Shown in pieces: positions 40,862 to 50,542 of a stretch of DNA of 64,000 bases. The translations under genes and the position numbers were made by a program. Position 1 is the stretch's first letter; each line of letters begins with the position of its first letter. This DNA comes from Thermoleophilia bacterium (GTDB taxonomy: Bacteria > Actinomycetota > Thermoleophilia > RBG-16-64-13), in assembly GCA_027493445.1 (NCBI GenBank), contig JAOSKU010000001.1, forward strand, positions 980,501 through 1,044,500, given 5' to 3'. A model generated the notes under the pieces. The model did not search any database and had not been told where the DNA came from. It saw only the letters and a list, made by a program, of their open reading frames with translations.

Positions 40862-41319
40862 CGGGTCAGCGTGATGGTCTCGATGAGCCAAGGACGCGGG
40901 TCTGCCCCGGCCTTGACCAGGGCCACGTCGATGGAGGAGAAATCGGCCACCGCGAAGATGCCCTCCTTCTTGGTGAACCTGAAGGTGACCGTAGCGGTGT
41001 CCCCTCCTCCGGCCCGCCTCACCTCGACGGGACCGTCCTCAGGCCCGTTCAGGCCAACGTCGGCGGCCTTGGCGGTCAGGAAGAGCTGGTACTTCGCCTG
41101 CTCGATCTGCACGCCGGTGCGGTAGGCCTCCGAGGTGTATTCATCAAGCAGGGCGTCGAAGTTGGTGTCGTCCAGCCTGGCCTCCCCCACCTGGGCACCT
41201 AGCTGCGAGAGTGTGGTGTCCGGAGGTACGCCCTCCGAGCATCCGCTCACGCCCCCGAGCCCGAGGAGCGCGAGGAGGGCGAAGGGAACCATCCACTTCA
41301 GCCAAGACGGCCCGGCCAT
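40858..41319 (-). CDS. Hypothetical lipoprotein
   Basis: 153 residues from ATG at 41319 with AAAGGA upstream. Signal peptide ending in the lipobox GGVSGC, then an acidic domain of about 125 residues without known family. It has an alpha-helical first half (FDALLDEYTSEAYRTGVQIEQAK) and a beta-rich end (DTATVTFRF, FSSIDVALVKAG, IETITLTR), reminiscent of small extracytoplasmic NTF2-like or beta-sandwich lipoproteins, but I cannot assign it. The 4-base overlap with ispE suggests co-translation, curious for an exported protein beside a cytosolic kinase. Confidence 0.75.
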   Translation of the reverse strand: MAGPSWLKWMVPFALLALLGLGGVSGCSEGVPPDTTLSQLGAQVGEARLDDTNFDALLDEYTSEAYRTGVQIEQAKYQLFLTAKAADVGLNGPEDGPVEVRRAGGGDTATVTFRFTKKEGIFAVADFSSIDVALVKAGADPRPWLIETITLTR

Positions 41320-41347
41320 CAGCAATTCCTTTCGATGCCTTAAGTTG

Positions 41348-41569
41348 GAGCTCGGTTCAAAACGAAGCCTTGGCCGCCGCGGCCGCCCTGGGCGGGCCGA
41401 TGCGGTGTCCTCGGTCGCGTCCGTAGCGCTGCTACGCCCGCTCCCTGCGTCCTTGCCTCACCCGCACCCAGCGCACCCTGGCGGCGAAGCGTCATCCCGA
41501 ACCGAGCTCGGGAGCTCGGTTCAAAACGAAGCCTTGGCCGCCGCGGCCGCCCTGGGCGGGCCGATGCGG
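41348..41569. repeat. Palindromic repeat, copy E (complete 162 bp) plus partial tandem copy E2
   Basis: E spans 41348-41509 and is bounded by a perfect 11-bp inverted repeat, GAGCTCGGTTC and GAACCGAGCTC. The core is complete, including central CGTAGCGCTGCTACG. Two bases later E2 starts with the same terminus (41512-41522) and repeats the first ~58 bases of E exactly, then stops at GATGCGG. The 278-bp gap between the lipoprotein start and rsmA stop is essentially all repeat. Confidence 0.9.
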
Positions 41570-41597
41570 CGGCTCGAGCCATGTCATTCGAGCGATG

Positions 41598-42507
41598 TCA
41601 TTCTAGAGCATCTGGAGGCAGAATCTCCAGAATCTCGTGGCTGAGCGCGACAAAAACTTCCGGGGGAACCTCTTCGGCCCGGATGGTCTTGGCCAACCCG
41701 GCACCGGCCATCGCCTCGACCAGCGTGTCGCGAGGCAGGCCGAAGGCAGCGCCCAGGGCGTTCACCAGGCGTTTGCGCCGCTGACTGAAGGCGCCCGCGA
41801 CGACCCGCCGAACCAGAGCGGGGCGCTGCTCGACCAGGGGTCGGCCACCCGCCGGGTCAGCGTAACCAGGCTCGAGTCCACGTTAGGCCGGGGCTGGAAG
41901 ATGCTGCGCGAGAGTGGGCGCACCTCCACAATCTCGGCGTGCAGCCGCACCCAGACGGAGAGGGCCCCGTAGCTCCTGCGCCCGGGGGCGACGCCAGCCG
42001 CTCGGCGATCTCCTTCTGCATCATGACGCAGTAGCGCCGGATGCCGGGGAGGCGCTCGAGGGCCTCGGCCAGGAACGGGGCGGCGGGGGCGTAGGGAAGA
42101 TTGCTGGCGCAAATGGTGGGCGGCGGAGCCAGGGTCTCGAGCGGGTGGTCGAGCACGTCCTCGAAGTAGAGCCGAACCCGGGCCGCCGCTGCGGGCGCCT
42201 GGGTCGCCAACTCGGTCAAGGTGGCCCGCAAAGGAGCTTCCAGTCTGCGGTCGATCTCGAAGGCGTGCACGCAAGCCGCCGCCAGCGCCAGGGCGCGGGT
42301 GAGCACTCCCAGGCCGGCGCCCACCTCGAGGGCCACGTCGTCGGGCCGGGCCTGCACACGATCGAGGATCACCCCGACGATGTTGTCGTCGATGAGGAAG
42401 TTCTGGCCCAAGCCGCGGCGGGGCGTCACGTCGAACTCGGCCAAACGGGCCAGCGACGTTTGCCGAGGCACCCGAGCCGCCCCCTCCCTCTCCTCGGAGG
42501 ACGGCAC
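41598..42507 (-). CDS. rsmA: 16S rRNA dimethyladenosine transferase RsmA/KsgA (two assembly frameshifts)
   Basis: About 303 residues. Dimethylates A1518/A1519 of 16S rRNA. RRGLGQNFLIDDNI, LEVGAGLGVLT (SAM motif I), FEDVLDH and the catalytic NLPYA. The frame is lost at a 5-base run (41984-41988; repaired sequence SYGALSVWVRL) and at a 4-base run (41837-41840; repaired VADPLVEQRPALVRRVVAGAF). The C-terminal domain then ends at the stop 41598. Start GTG at 42507 is five bases after the tatD stop. Confidence 0.92.
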
Positions 42508-42511
42508 TCGA

Positions 42512-43279
42512 CTACTCCAACCGCAGCCGTGGGTAGGCCCGTACCGCGTTCTCGCGCACCACGGCGGTCAGATCGGCCGCCGTGACGCCGCGGAGCGCGG
42601 CCACGAAGGCATAGGTGCGCACCACCATGGCGGGCGAGTTCGGGCGCCCACGGCGGGGTACCGGGGTCAGGTAGGGCGCGTCGGTCTCCAGGAGGATCCT
42701 CCCTGCCGGAACCCTTCGGGCCGCTTCCTGCAGCGCGGCGGCCTTGGGGAAGGTGACGTTCCCGGCGAAGCTCAGGTAGTAGCCCCGGGCCACGACCTCA
42801 TCGAGGTGCTCGGGCAGGCTGAAGCAGTGTAGGATCACCGTCAGCCCCCCTCCCTCCTTGGAGAGGAGGTCCAAAGTGTGGTCGTCGGCCTCCCTGGTGT
42901 GCACCACAAGAGGCAGCCCCACCCGCGCCGCCAACCTCACATGCCACTCGAACACCTCACGCTGCCGCGCCCGCGGTGAGTGGTCGTAGTGGTAGTCAAG
43001 GCCCACCTCGCCCACCGCCAGCACCCGGGGATGGGCCGCCAGCTCCTCGATGACCCTCTGGCCCGGCCCGTCGAGCTCCTTGGCGTCATGAGGGTGATAG
43101 CCCACCGTCGCCCAAACCTCAGGGAAACGCTCGGCCAGCCGGACCGCCAAGCGCGAGGTGGCGGCATCGGTCCCCGATTGGACGATGGTGCCGACTCCGG
43201 CCGCCCGGGCGGCGGCCACCAGGTCGCCGGCGTCGACCTTGCAGTGGTCCAGATGGGTGTGCGCGTCGATGTAGGTCAT
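42512..43279 (-). CDS. tatD: TatD-family metal-dependent deoxyribonuclease
   Basis: 255 residues. TIM-barrel metallohydrolase acting on DNA 3' ends or damaged nucleotides. IDAHTHLDH (HxH metal site), TVGYHPHDAKE, AVGEVGLDYHYDHSP with the bridging Glu, VVHTREADD, LHCFSLP and LLETDAPYLTP with the last Asp. ATG at 43279. Standard metG-tatD-rsmA order. Confidence 0.95.
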   Translation of the reverse strand: MTYIDAHTHLDHCKVDAGDLVAAARAAGVGTIVQSGTDAATSRLAVRLAERFPEVWATVGYHPHDAKELDGPGQRVIEELAAHPRVLAVGEVGLDYHYDHSPRARQREVFEWHVRLAARVGLPLVVHTREADDHTLDLLSKEGGGLTVILHCFSLPEHLDEVVARGYYLSFAGNVTFPKAAALQEAARRVPAGRILLETDAPYLTPVPRRGRPNSPAMVVRTYAFVAALRGVTAADLTAVVRENAVRAYPRLRLE

Positions 43280-43299
43280 CGGCGGCCGCTCGGGATCCG

Positions 43300-44826
43300 C
43301 TACTCGCTCTCTATGCGGGGGAACAGGGGCTCACCCGCCTGAATCCGCAGTCCAAGCGGCAGGCGGCCCCAAGTGGCCTCGGACCAGGCGTAGGCGATAG
43401 GATCGGCGCGCAGGCCCAACCGCTCGCGAATGCGTCCCGAGGTGCCCGGCATGTACGGGTGCAGAAGCACGGAAAGGAGCCGCAAACCCTCGGCCAGGTC
43501 GTGGAGGGTGGCGTCGAGGGCGTCGACCTCCCCGGCCTTGGCCTGCTTCCAGGGGGCTTGCTCCTCGACGTAGCGGTTGAGGCGACGGACCAGGTCCCAG
43601 ATGGTCTCCAGAGCGCCGCTCAGATCCATGTCTTCGAGCTGCCGGCGCGCGATGCCCGCCGCGCGCTCGGCCGGAGCAGCCAGGGGCGAGTCGACCGCAG
43701 TGCGGTCGGCGGGGACCGGGACCACCCCGTCGCGGTACTTGCCGATCATCGAGACCGTGCGGCTCAGGAGGTTCCCCAGGTCATTGGCCAGCTCCGAGTT
43801 ATAGCGAGCCCTGAAGCTCTCCTCCCCCACCATGCCGTCCTGGCCGAAATTGACTTCCCGGAAGCAGTAGAAACGAAAAGGGTCGGGCCCGTAGTGGTCG
43901 ATGAGGGGAAAGGGGTCCATCACGTTCCCCCGGGTCTTCGACATCTTCTCCCCGCCGAGCTTCAGGTAGCCGTGGATGAAGAGATGCTCGGGCAGCTCGA
44001 AGCCCGCCGAAAGCAACAGTCCGGGCCAGATGATGCCGTGGAACTTGAGGATGTCTTGAGCCATCATGTGGTATGTGGCCGGCCAGAAACGCGCCACCAG
44101 ATCTTCCCCGGGAGCGTAGTGCAGGGCGCTTAGGTAGTTGATCAGGGCGTCGACCCAGACGTAGATGACCTGGGACTCATCCCAGGGTACGGGGATGCCC
44201 CACTTCAAGGTCGCCCGCGAGATCGAGATATCGTCCAGCCCCTGCTCGATGAACGAGAGGGCCTCGTTATAGCGGTGGCGGGGTCTCACGAAGTCCGGAT
44301 GGGCCCGGTAATGCTCGGCCAGCCGCTCCTGATAGGCCGACAACCGGAAGAAGTAGTTCTTCTCCTCCATGAATGTCGGCCTGATACCGTGGTCGGGGCA
44401 GAGCCCGTTCACCAGATTGTCTTCAGTGTAGTAGGCCTCGCAGGCCGGGCAGTAGAGACCGCTGTAGGAACCTTCGTAGACATCGCCGTTGTCATGGCAG
44501 CGCTGCACGAACCGCTGCACGAAAGCCTTGTGCTCCGGGTCGGTGGTGCGGATGAAGAAATCGTTGGTGGCGTCGACCTTGCGGGCCACCTCTTTGAACT
44601 TGCCCACCATCTCGTCGGCGTGCTGCCCGGGTGTCACGCCCCGGGCGGTGGCCGCTTGCGCCACCTTGTTGCCGTGCTCGTCAGTGCCGGTGAGGAAGAA
44701 AACGTCGTCGCCCAGCTGCCGGTGAAAGCGGGCCACCACGTCGGCGGCTGTGGTCGTGTAGGCATGACCGATGTGCGGCACGTCGTTGACGTAGTAGATC
44801 GGCGTGGTGACATAGAAGGTGCCCAT
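43300..44826 (-). CDS. metG: Methionyl-tRNA synthetase
   Basis: 508 residues, the short monomeric form without a C-terminal tRNA-binding EMAP domain. Class I catalytic domain with HIGH motif (PHIGHAY), a zinc-knuckle region CPACEAYY...CPDHG, the KMSKS loop EKMSKTRGN and the helical anticodon domain at the C-terminus. ATG at 44826. Upstream gap to rsmI 56 bp, tatD 20 bp downstream. Confidence 0.97.
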   Translation of the reverse strand: MGTFYVTTPIYYVNDVPHIGHAYTTTAADVVARFHRQLGDDVFFLTGTDEHGNKVAQAATARGVTPGQHADEMVGKFKEVARKVDATNDFFIRTTDPEHKAFVQRFVQRCHDNGDVYEGSYSGLYCPACEAYYTEDNLVNGLCPDHGIRPTFMEEKNYFFRLSAYQERLAEHYRAHPDFVRPRHRYNEALSFIEQGLDDISISRATLKWGIPVPWDESQVIYVWVDALINYLSALHYAPGEDLVARFWPATYHMMAQDILKFHGIIWPGLLLSAGFELPEHLFIHGYLKLGGEKMSKTRGNVMDPFPLIDHYGPDPFRFYCFREVNFGQDGMVGEESFRARYNSELANDLGNLLSRTVSMIGKYRDGVVPVPADRTAVDSPLAAPAERAAGIARRQLEDMDLSGALETIWDLVRRLNRYVEEQAPWKQAKAGEVDALDATLHDLAEGLRLLSVLLHPYMPGTSGRIRERLGLRADPIAYAWSEATWGRLPLGLRIQAGEPLFPRIESE

Positions 44827-44882
44827 CGGCGGTCAGCGGCTCCTGGATTGTCGGGTCGGGGCTCCGCGGGCGCGAAGCAGGG

Positions 44883-45737
44883 CTATTCTAACAGATGGCG
44901 TTTTGCCTCCAGAGCGGCGGCGTAGAGCTCCCGGACCGGGACGCCGGTGAGCGAGGCCACCAGACCGGCGGCCTCCTTCGTGCCCAAGCCGCTCCGCACG
45001 AGCCCGGCCAGCACGGCTTCGAGTTGGGCGTTCGTCGCCCGGCTCCCTTGTCCGCCGGTCCCGGCCGCCGGCGTGTCGACCGGTCCCAGGACCAGCACGA
45101 TCTCGCCGCGCACGGGCTCTGGGAGCCGCTCCAGCACCGCGCCCGCCGTACCGCGCAGCACCTGCTCGTGGAGCTTGCTGAGCTCCCGGCAGACGGCCAA
45201 GGGACGGTCCGGCCAGCGGCCGGCCACCGCCCGCAAGGTACTGCGCAAGCGACGGGGCGACTCGAAAGCCACCACCGATCCCCCCGCGCATCCCGCCCTC
45301 TCGAGAGCGGCCACGACCTTGGCCGTCCCGCGGGGCAGGAAGCCCACGAATGCGAACCGATCGGTGGGCAAGCCCGAGGCCACCAGGGCGGTGGAGACCG
45401 CCGAAGGGCCGGGCAGCACCGTGACCGGCAACCCCTCGGCGGCGGCCGCTCTCACCAGGGTGAAGCCCGGGTCGGAGAGGCCCGGCATACCGGCGTCGGA
45501 GACGAGGGCCACGTCCTTGCCCTCGCGCAGGAGGGTGAGCACGGTCTCGAGGCGGGCCGGCTCGTTGTGCTCGTGGAAGCTGAGGAGTCGAGCGGGCCGC
45601 ACCAGGTGCCGCTCCAGCAGCCGCCGCGTGTGGCGCGTGTCCTCGCATACGACCACGTGGGCCGCGGCCAGCACCTCGAGCACGCGCAAGGTGACGTCCT
45701 GCAGGTTGCCTATGGGTGTGGGGCAGATGAAGAGCAT
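44883..45737 (-). CDS. rsmI: 16S rRNA 2'-O-ribose C1402 methyltransferase RsmI
   Basis: 284 residues. SAM-dependent methylase of the tetrapyrrole-methylase fold. [70 protein letters not shown] and [10 protein letters not shown]. The C-terminal helical region is usual. ATG at 45737 has no ribosome-binding site but a -10-like TATGCT lies six bases upstream, suggesting a leaderless mRNA. Confidence 0.95.
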   Translation of the reverse strand: MLFICPTPIGNLQDVTLRVLEVLAAAHVVVCEDTRHTRRLLERHLVRPARLLSFHEHNEPARLETVLTLLREGKDVALVSDAGMPGLSDPGFTLVRAAAAEGLPVTVLPGPSAVSTALVASGLPTDRFAFVGFLPRGTAKVVAALERAGCAGGSVVAFESPRRLRSTLRAVAGRWPDRPLAVCRELSKLHEQVLRGTAGAVLERLPEPVRGEIVLVLGPVDTPAAGTGGQGSRATNAQLEAVLAGLVRSGLGTKEAAGLVASLTGVPVRELYAAALEAKRHLLE

Positions 45738-45743
45738 GGAGCG

Positions 45744-45749
45744 AGCATA
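45744..45749 (-). promoter_or_regulatory. Candidate leaderless -10 for rsmI
   Basis: TATGCT is followed by six bases and then the rsmI ATG, the spacing expected when transcription starts at the start codon. No -35 is evident and no Shine-Dalgarno is present. Confidence 0.45.
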
Positions 45750-45823
45750 GCAGGCTCGGAGCCACGACCGCCCCCGGCGGTCCGGGGGCGGGGACCAGCC
45801 CTCATCCTCCACGCCCCCCGAAC

Positions 45824-46146
45824 AGGCTGTTGAAGAATGACGCTTCGCCGCCAGGGCGCGATGGGCGAGTGCGAGGCCAGAGCTCGTCTCGGGCATGACG
45901 CTTCGCCGCCAGGTTGCGCTGGGCGTGGGCGAGGCAAGGACGCAGAGAGCGGGCGTAGCAGCGCTACGGACGCGACCGAGGACGCAGCATCGGACCGTCC
46001 AGCGCGGTCTGGTGGCCAAGGCTTCGTCCCGAGACGAGCTCCCGGACGCAGGGAGCGGGCGTAGCGGAGCTACGGGCGTGACCGAGGACGCCGTATCGCG
46101 CCGGCCAGTGCGTTCTGGGGGCCAAGGCTTCGATCTTCAACAGCCT
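45824..46146. repeat. Palindromic repeat, copy F: one unit nested inside another (323 bp)
   Basis: The outer unit is bounded by AGGCTGTTGAAGA (45824-45836) and its exact complement (46134-46146). Inside it, a complete 162-bp unit is bounded by a perfect 14-bp inverted repeat, GAGCTCGTCTCGGG (45880-45893) and CCCGAGACGAGCTC (46028-46041). Subtracting the inner unit leaves about 161 bp of outer core, interrupted between GCGAGGC and GGACGCAGGG, a site continuous in copies D, E and the inner unit. Both cores contain a GTAGC...GCTAC mini-palindrome. The outer end overlaps the ROK gene stop. The 399-bp gap between rsmI and the ROK gene otherwise holds only rsmI promoter sequence. Confidence 0.92.
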
Positions 46147-47095
46147 CCTAGCTCCTCCCAGGCGAGCAGGCCCGCGCCCAGAGCGCCGGCCTTGTTTCCC
46201 AGGGCCGCCGGGACCACGCGCACGGCGTCCTTGTTGGGCGAAAGCCCTGTCTGGATCATGACCGGTCGCGCCGGACCCAGTACCAGCTCTCCCAAGGTGC
46301 CCAGGCCCCCGCCCACCACGATCATCTCCGGGTTGAAGATGTTGACCAAGCTGCCCAGCCCCACTCCCAGCCACCGACCCACCTCCTCGACGGCGGCCAG
46401 CGCGCCGGGGTCTCCCTGCTGGGCCAGACGGCCGACCGCCTCCCCGTCGAGCTCGTCCCGGACCGCCAGCTCGGCCAGCGCCCGGCTGCCGGGGGCTCCT
46501 TCGTGGGCCAGATTGCGAGCCAGACGCTCCAGGGCCCGGCCCGAGGCATAGGCCTCCAGACAGCCCCGCGACCCGCACCTGCAGGGCTCACCGCCGGCCC
46601 GCACCACCATATGACCCAGCTCGCCGGCCGCGCCCGTGGCGCCGTGGTACAGGCGTCCGTCGAGGATAAGCCCCCTCCCACCCCGGTGCCCAGAGTGAGC
46701 ATGATCACCTGCCGGCGGCCGGCGGCCGCTCCTACCCGAGCCTCGGCCAGCGCGGCCAGGTTGGCGTCATTGTCGAGGACCACCGGCAGGCCCAGGGCGC
46801 CGCCGACAAGCTCGACCAGGGGGGCGTCGACCAGCGGTAGATTGGGCGAGACCACGATGCTGCCCCGGACCCGATCGACCGTGCCCGCGCAGGCCAGGCC
46901 GATGCCGGCCACCTCCGTCGCCCCCGCGCCCTCACGCCCCTGTTCGAGTGCGGCTATGATCGACTCCACCAGGGCGTCTTGCCCCCCGGTGGCGCTGGGG
47001 AACCGCAGAAGATCCCCGCGCAAGCGGCCGTCGCGGTCGACCTGACCCACGGCGATCTTGGTTCCCCCAATGTCGGCGCCCAACATGACCGCCAT
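46137..47095 (-). CDS. ROK-family sugar kinase, probably glucokinase (one assembly frameshift)
   Basis: About 319 residues. Phosphorylates a hexose with ATP. GADIGGTKIAVGQV phosphate-1 loop, GIGLACAGTVD, LDNDANLAALAE with the catalytic Asp, LGTGVGGGL, then a break in a 5-base G run (46671-46675; repaired ILDGRLYHGATGAAGELGH). The zinc motif PCRCGSRGCLEAYASG and a C-terminal VVGGGLG follow. ATG at 47095 has GGGAGGG. The final Gly-Cys-stop lies in the terminus of repeat copy F. The zinc motif supports glucokinase; a repressor role is excluded because no DNA-binding domain is present. Confidence 0.9.
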
Positions 47096-47193
47096 GTCTA
47101 CCCTCCCGTGCTCGGCGGCGGGGCCCCCTGCGGGGGCCCCGCCCATGGTAGCAGAGGTCCCGGGGCGGCTCCCGGGACTCCGCCGGCTCGCCC

Positions 47194-49760
47194 CTACTCG
47201 TACTGCAGCGCGCGGACGATCTCCAGGCGGGCAGCCCGGCGGGCAGGCAGGTAGGCGGCCACCTGGGTGATGACCAGGGTTGCCACGAAGGAGCCCACCA
47301 GCAGGCCGGAGGAGATCCGGAAGTCGACCGCCGTACCCAGGGTGGCCGCGGTGCCTCGGTTGAGCAGAAAGGCTACCCCCACGCCCACCAGCAGCCCCGG
47401 CACCAGGCTGACAACCCCCAGGCCCAGCGCTTGGTAGAGGATCACGCGCCGCACCTGCCGCCGGGTCATGGCCACCGCCCGCAGAAGCCCCAGCTCCCGG
47501 GTCTGCTCGAGCACGTTGACGGTGAGCGTGTTGACGACGCCCAGCGAGGCCACCACGAAGATGACCCCCATGAGCATCCACAGGAAACCGATGACGCTGT
47601 CCAAGAGCCCGCTCACGAAGTCGCGAAACTCGGCCATGGTCTGAATCATCAAGCCGTCGCGCGAGGCCAGGGCCTCGAGAGCGGCCCCCAGCTCCGCCGT
47701 CCGCCCTTCGGCCGCTTGGACGAGGAACACGTCGGCCCCGTTGAAGCCGAAGGCCCGCTTGGCCGTGTGCCACTCCATGTAGACGGCCATGCCGCCGGAC
47801 GTGTACTCGGTGACGGTGCCGGCCACCCGGTACGCCCGGGGGCCATCCCGAGTCTGCACCGTCACCTGGTCGCCCACGGCCAGCCCCGCGGTCCGGGCCA
47901 GCACACTGCCCACCACCACCTCGCCCCGGAGGAGACGTGAGAGCACAGCTGGCCCATCTCCATCGACCACGTCCAGCGGGAGGGAACGAGTCGGCGAGAA
48001 CGTGCGGGTCAACACTGTCACCTGCATGCCGGCCACCGTTCCCGGAAGGAACCGGAGCTCGTCCACCCGCTCCGTACCAGGTAGAGCTCGGATCTCGTTC
48101 AGCAGGCCCTCGGGCATGGAAGTCGCCTCCGAGGTACCCGTCGCGGGCAGGCTGCCCCGCACGAAGAAGTCGCCCACCACGGTTCGTTCATACCAGTCGA
48201 CCGTGTCTCGCACGTTGTTCAGGAGACTGCTCCCCATGCTGATGGCCACCACCAGGGCCACGAAGAGCACGCCCACAGTGAGGCTGGTGCGGGTGCGATG
48301 CCGATCGAGCTGGCGGAAGGCCAGGGTGCCTCCGTTGCCCAGCAGGGGGCTGAGCATGCGCGCCCACGTTCGGGAGAGCGGGCCCACCACCAGCGGCATC
48401 GAGAGCACGGCCCCGGTCACCACCAGGGCGAACAGGAGCGGAGCCAGGTCCAGAGGCAGGGCACCCGCGGTCATGGCCACCGCCGCGGCGGTGGCCACAG
48501 AAGTCAGCATCAGGCCGCCGTACGCCGCGCGCGGCCGGCGGGGGCCGCGTTCCTCACCTGGAGCGCCGCCCGAGGTCAATCCCTCGAGGGGCTCCACCCG
48601 GCCGGCCCGGCGAGCGGGGATGTACGTGGCCAGCACGGCCAGACCGGGGCCGAGCAGAGCCCCCACGAAGAAGGGGCCGGGCGTCAACGTGATGCCGGGG
48701 GTGTCAGCGCCCACCAGACCCTGCAGGGATCGCTCGAGTACCGCCGAGACCCCCGCCCCGGCGGCCAGACCCAGGACCGTCCCCCGCTCCCCAGCAGGAT
48801 GGCCTCGCGCAGCAGCAGGCGGGTAATCTGCCGCCGAGTCGCCCCCAAGGCCCGCATGACCGCGAGCTGCCGGCGCCGCTCCCCCACGTTCATGAGAAAG
48901 GTATTGAGGATGATGAAGGCGCCCGCTACCAGAGCCAGCGCGCTGAGAGCGCTCAGACCAAGCTCGGTGTTGGCCAAGGTCTCATCGGCAAGTCCTCCGC
49001 GGGACGCGGGGCGCTGCACGATCAGGCCCGGCGGCAGAACCCGTGCCACCCTCTCCTGCGCGGCCACCACGTCGGCCCCGTCGGCCAGCACCAACTGCAC
49101 GGTGTTGACCCTGCCCTCCTGGTCGAACAGCCTCTGCGTCCGTTCCAAAGGCAGCACGACCACCGCACCGTTGTTGAAAACCGCCGCTCCCCGCAGCGCG
49201 AGCAGGCCACGCACCCTGAGGGTGGCAAGGCCGGTGGGCGTCAGGAGACGCGCCTCATCACCCAAAGCAAGACCGAGGGTGCGGGCGAAGCCTGCTTCCA
49301 GAAGAGCCTCCACCGGCGCGCCTGCCCCGGCTTCGTCTGAGAGGTCATCAGCCTTCACTTCGGTTTCATCCGAGAGAAGGGCGCCCTCCCGCAGCACATA
49401 GTCGCGCACCAACCCGTCCACCCGGGGATCGATTCCCAGCACCAGCACGGGGCTTCGTTCCTGGCCGTGGAGCAGCGCGGCTTGGACCGAAATGGCGGGC
49501 ACGGCCGCCTCCACCTCGGGAAGACTTTCCACAGCCTGGGCCTGCGCCGGGTCGAAGGGGGTCCGGGCCTGAGCCACCACTTCCAATGCGGCCCGTCCCG
49601 CTACCTGGTCGAACATGTTGCTGAAGGCGTCGCGAGCGCCGGCGCTGGCCAGGGACACCGAGACCACGGCCGCCACCCCGATGACGATGCCCAACACTGT
49701 GAGGACGGTGCGACCCGGCCGGCGCCACAGCTCGCGCACCGTGTAGGCCCAGAGCCTCAC
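47194..49760 (-). CDS. ABC transporter permease with two FtsX/MacB modules (one assembly frameshift)
   Basis: About 856 residues. An N-terminal transmembrane helix (TVLTVLGIVIGVAAVVSVSLA) and a MacB-type extracytoplasmic domain precede an FtsX domain (LSALALVAGAFIILNTFLMNV, ERRRQLAVMRALGATRRQI). A second helix, extracytoplasmic domain and FtsX domain repeat this plan (ELGLLRAVAMTRRQVRRVI). The frame breaks in a 5-base G run (48781-48785; repaired TVLGLAAGAG). Likely a lipoprotein- or peptide-mobilising mechanotransmission exporter rather than a classical pump. Its start overlaps the ATPase stop (ATGA). Confidence 0.9.
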
Positions 49761-50533
49761 GACAGCCCCTCCAGCTCTCGCAGGATCTCCCCGGCCGAAC
49801 GGCCTCCATCCAGGCGCTGCTCATGGGCAACGAACCCGTCCTTGAGGGTGAGCAGGCTGTCGGCCATGGCCGCGGCCCGAGGATCGTGAGTCACCATGAG
49901 GATGGTCTGTCCACGCTCGTCCACCAGCCGGCGCAGCAGGGCCATGACTTGGTCGCCGGTGGTGCTGTCCAGGTTGCCGGTAGGCTCGTCGGCCAGGATG
50001 AGCACCGGTTCTGTCACCAGGGCGCGGGCCACCGCCACCCGTTGCTGCTCTCCGCCGGAGAGCTTCCCAGGCCGGTGGCCGCGCCGATGGGCGATCCCCA
50101 CGAGCTCCATGGCGGCGGCGGCCCGCTGGGTGGCTTCAGCCTCCCTGACCCCGTCGATGATCAGGGGAAGAGCCACGTTCTCGAGGGCGGTGAGGATGGG
50201 CAGCAGGTTGAAGAACTGGAACACGAAGCCGATGCGCCGCCGCCTCAGCAGAGTCAGGGCGTCGTCGTTCAGCGCACTCAGATCCTGACCGCCCACGAGC
50301 ACCTTCCCCGAAGTGGGCTTGGTCAGGCCCCCCACCAGGTGGAGAAGCGTGCTCTTGCCTGAACCTGAAGGTCCCATCACCGCCAGGAACACGCCCTGGC
50401 GCAACGAGAGATCCACCCCCCGCAAGGCCTGCACCTCCGTGGGGCCGCTGCCGAACGCCTTGGTGAGCCCCTGAGCCTCCACCGCCGGCGTAACGCTCCC
50501 CTTCGCAGGCCGCGCGGTACTCGCTGCGCACAT
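49757..50533 (-). CDS. ABC transporter ATPase, MacB/LolD type
   Basis: 258 residues. Walker [18 protein letters not shown]-loop [10 protein letters not shown], signature [15 protein letters not shown], Walker [14 protein letters not shown] and switch His in THDPRAA. The QRVAVARAL and NLDS forms are typical of LolD/MacB/FtsE ATPases. The ATG at 50533 has AAGGAGG close by. Partners with the overlapping permease and is preceded by its probable PadR regulator. Confidence 0.95.
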   Translation of the reverse strand: MCAASTARPAKGSVTPAVEAQGLTKAFGSGPTEVQALRGVDLSLRQGVFLAVMGPSGSGKSTLLHLVGGLTKPTSGKVLVGGQDLSALNDDALTLLRRRRIGFVFQFFNLLPILTALENVALPLIIDGVREAEATQRAAAAMELVGIAHRRGHRPGKLSGGEQQRVAVARALVTEPVLILADEPTGNLDSTTGDQVMALLRRLVDERGQTILMVTHDPRAAAMADSLLTLKDGFVAHEQRLDGGRSAGEILRELEGLS

Positions 50534-50542
50534 CTCTCCTCC

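Noticed and set aside
41348..46146. CRISPR array
   Set aside because: Repeats are dispersed or nested, about 160 bp long and palindromic, with no regular short spacers and no cas genes.
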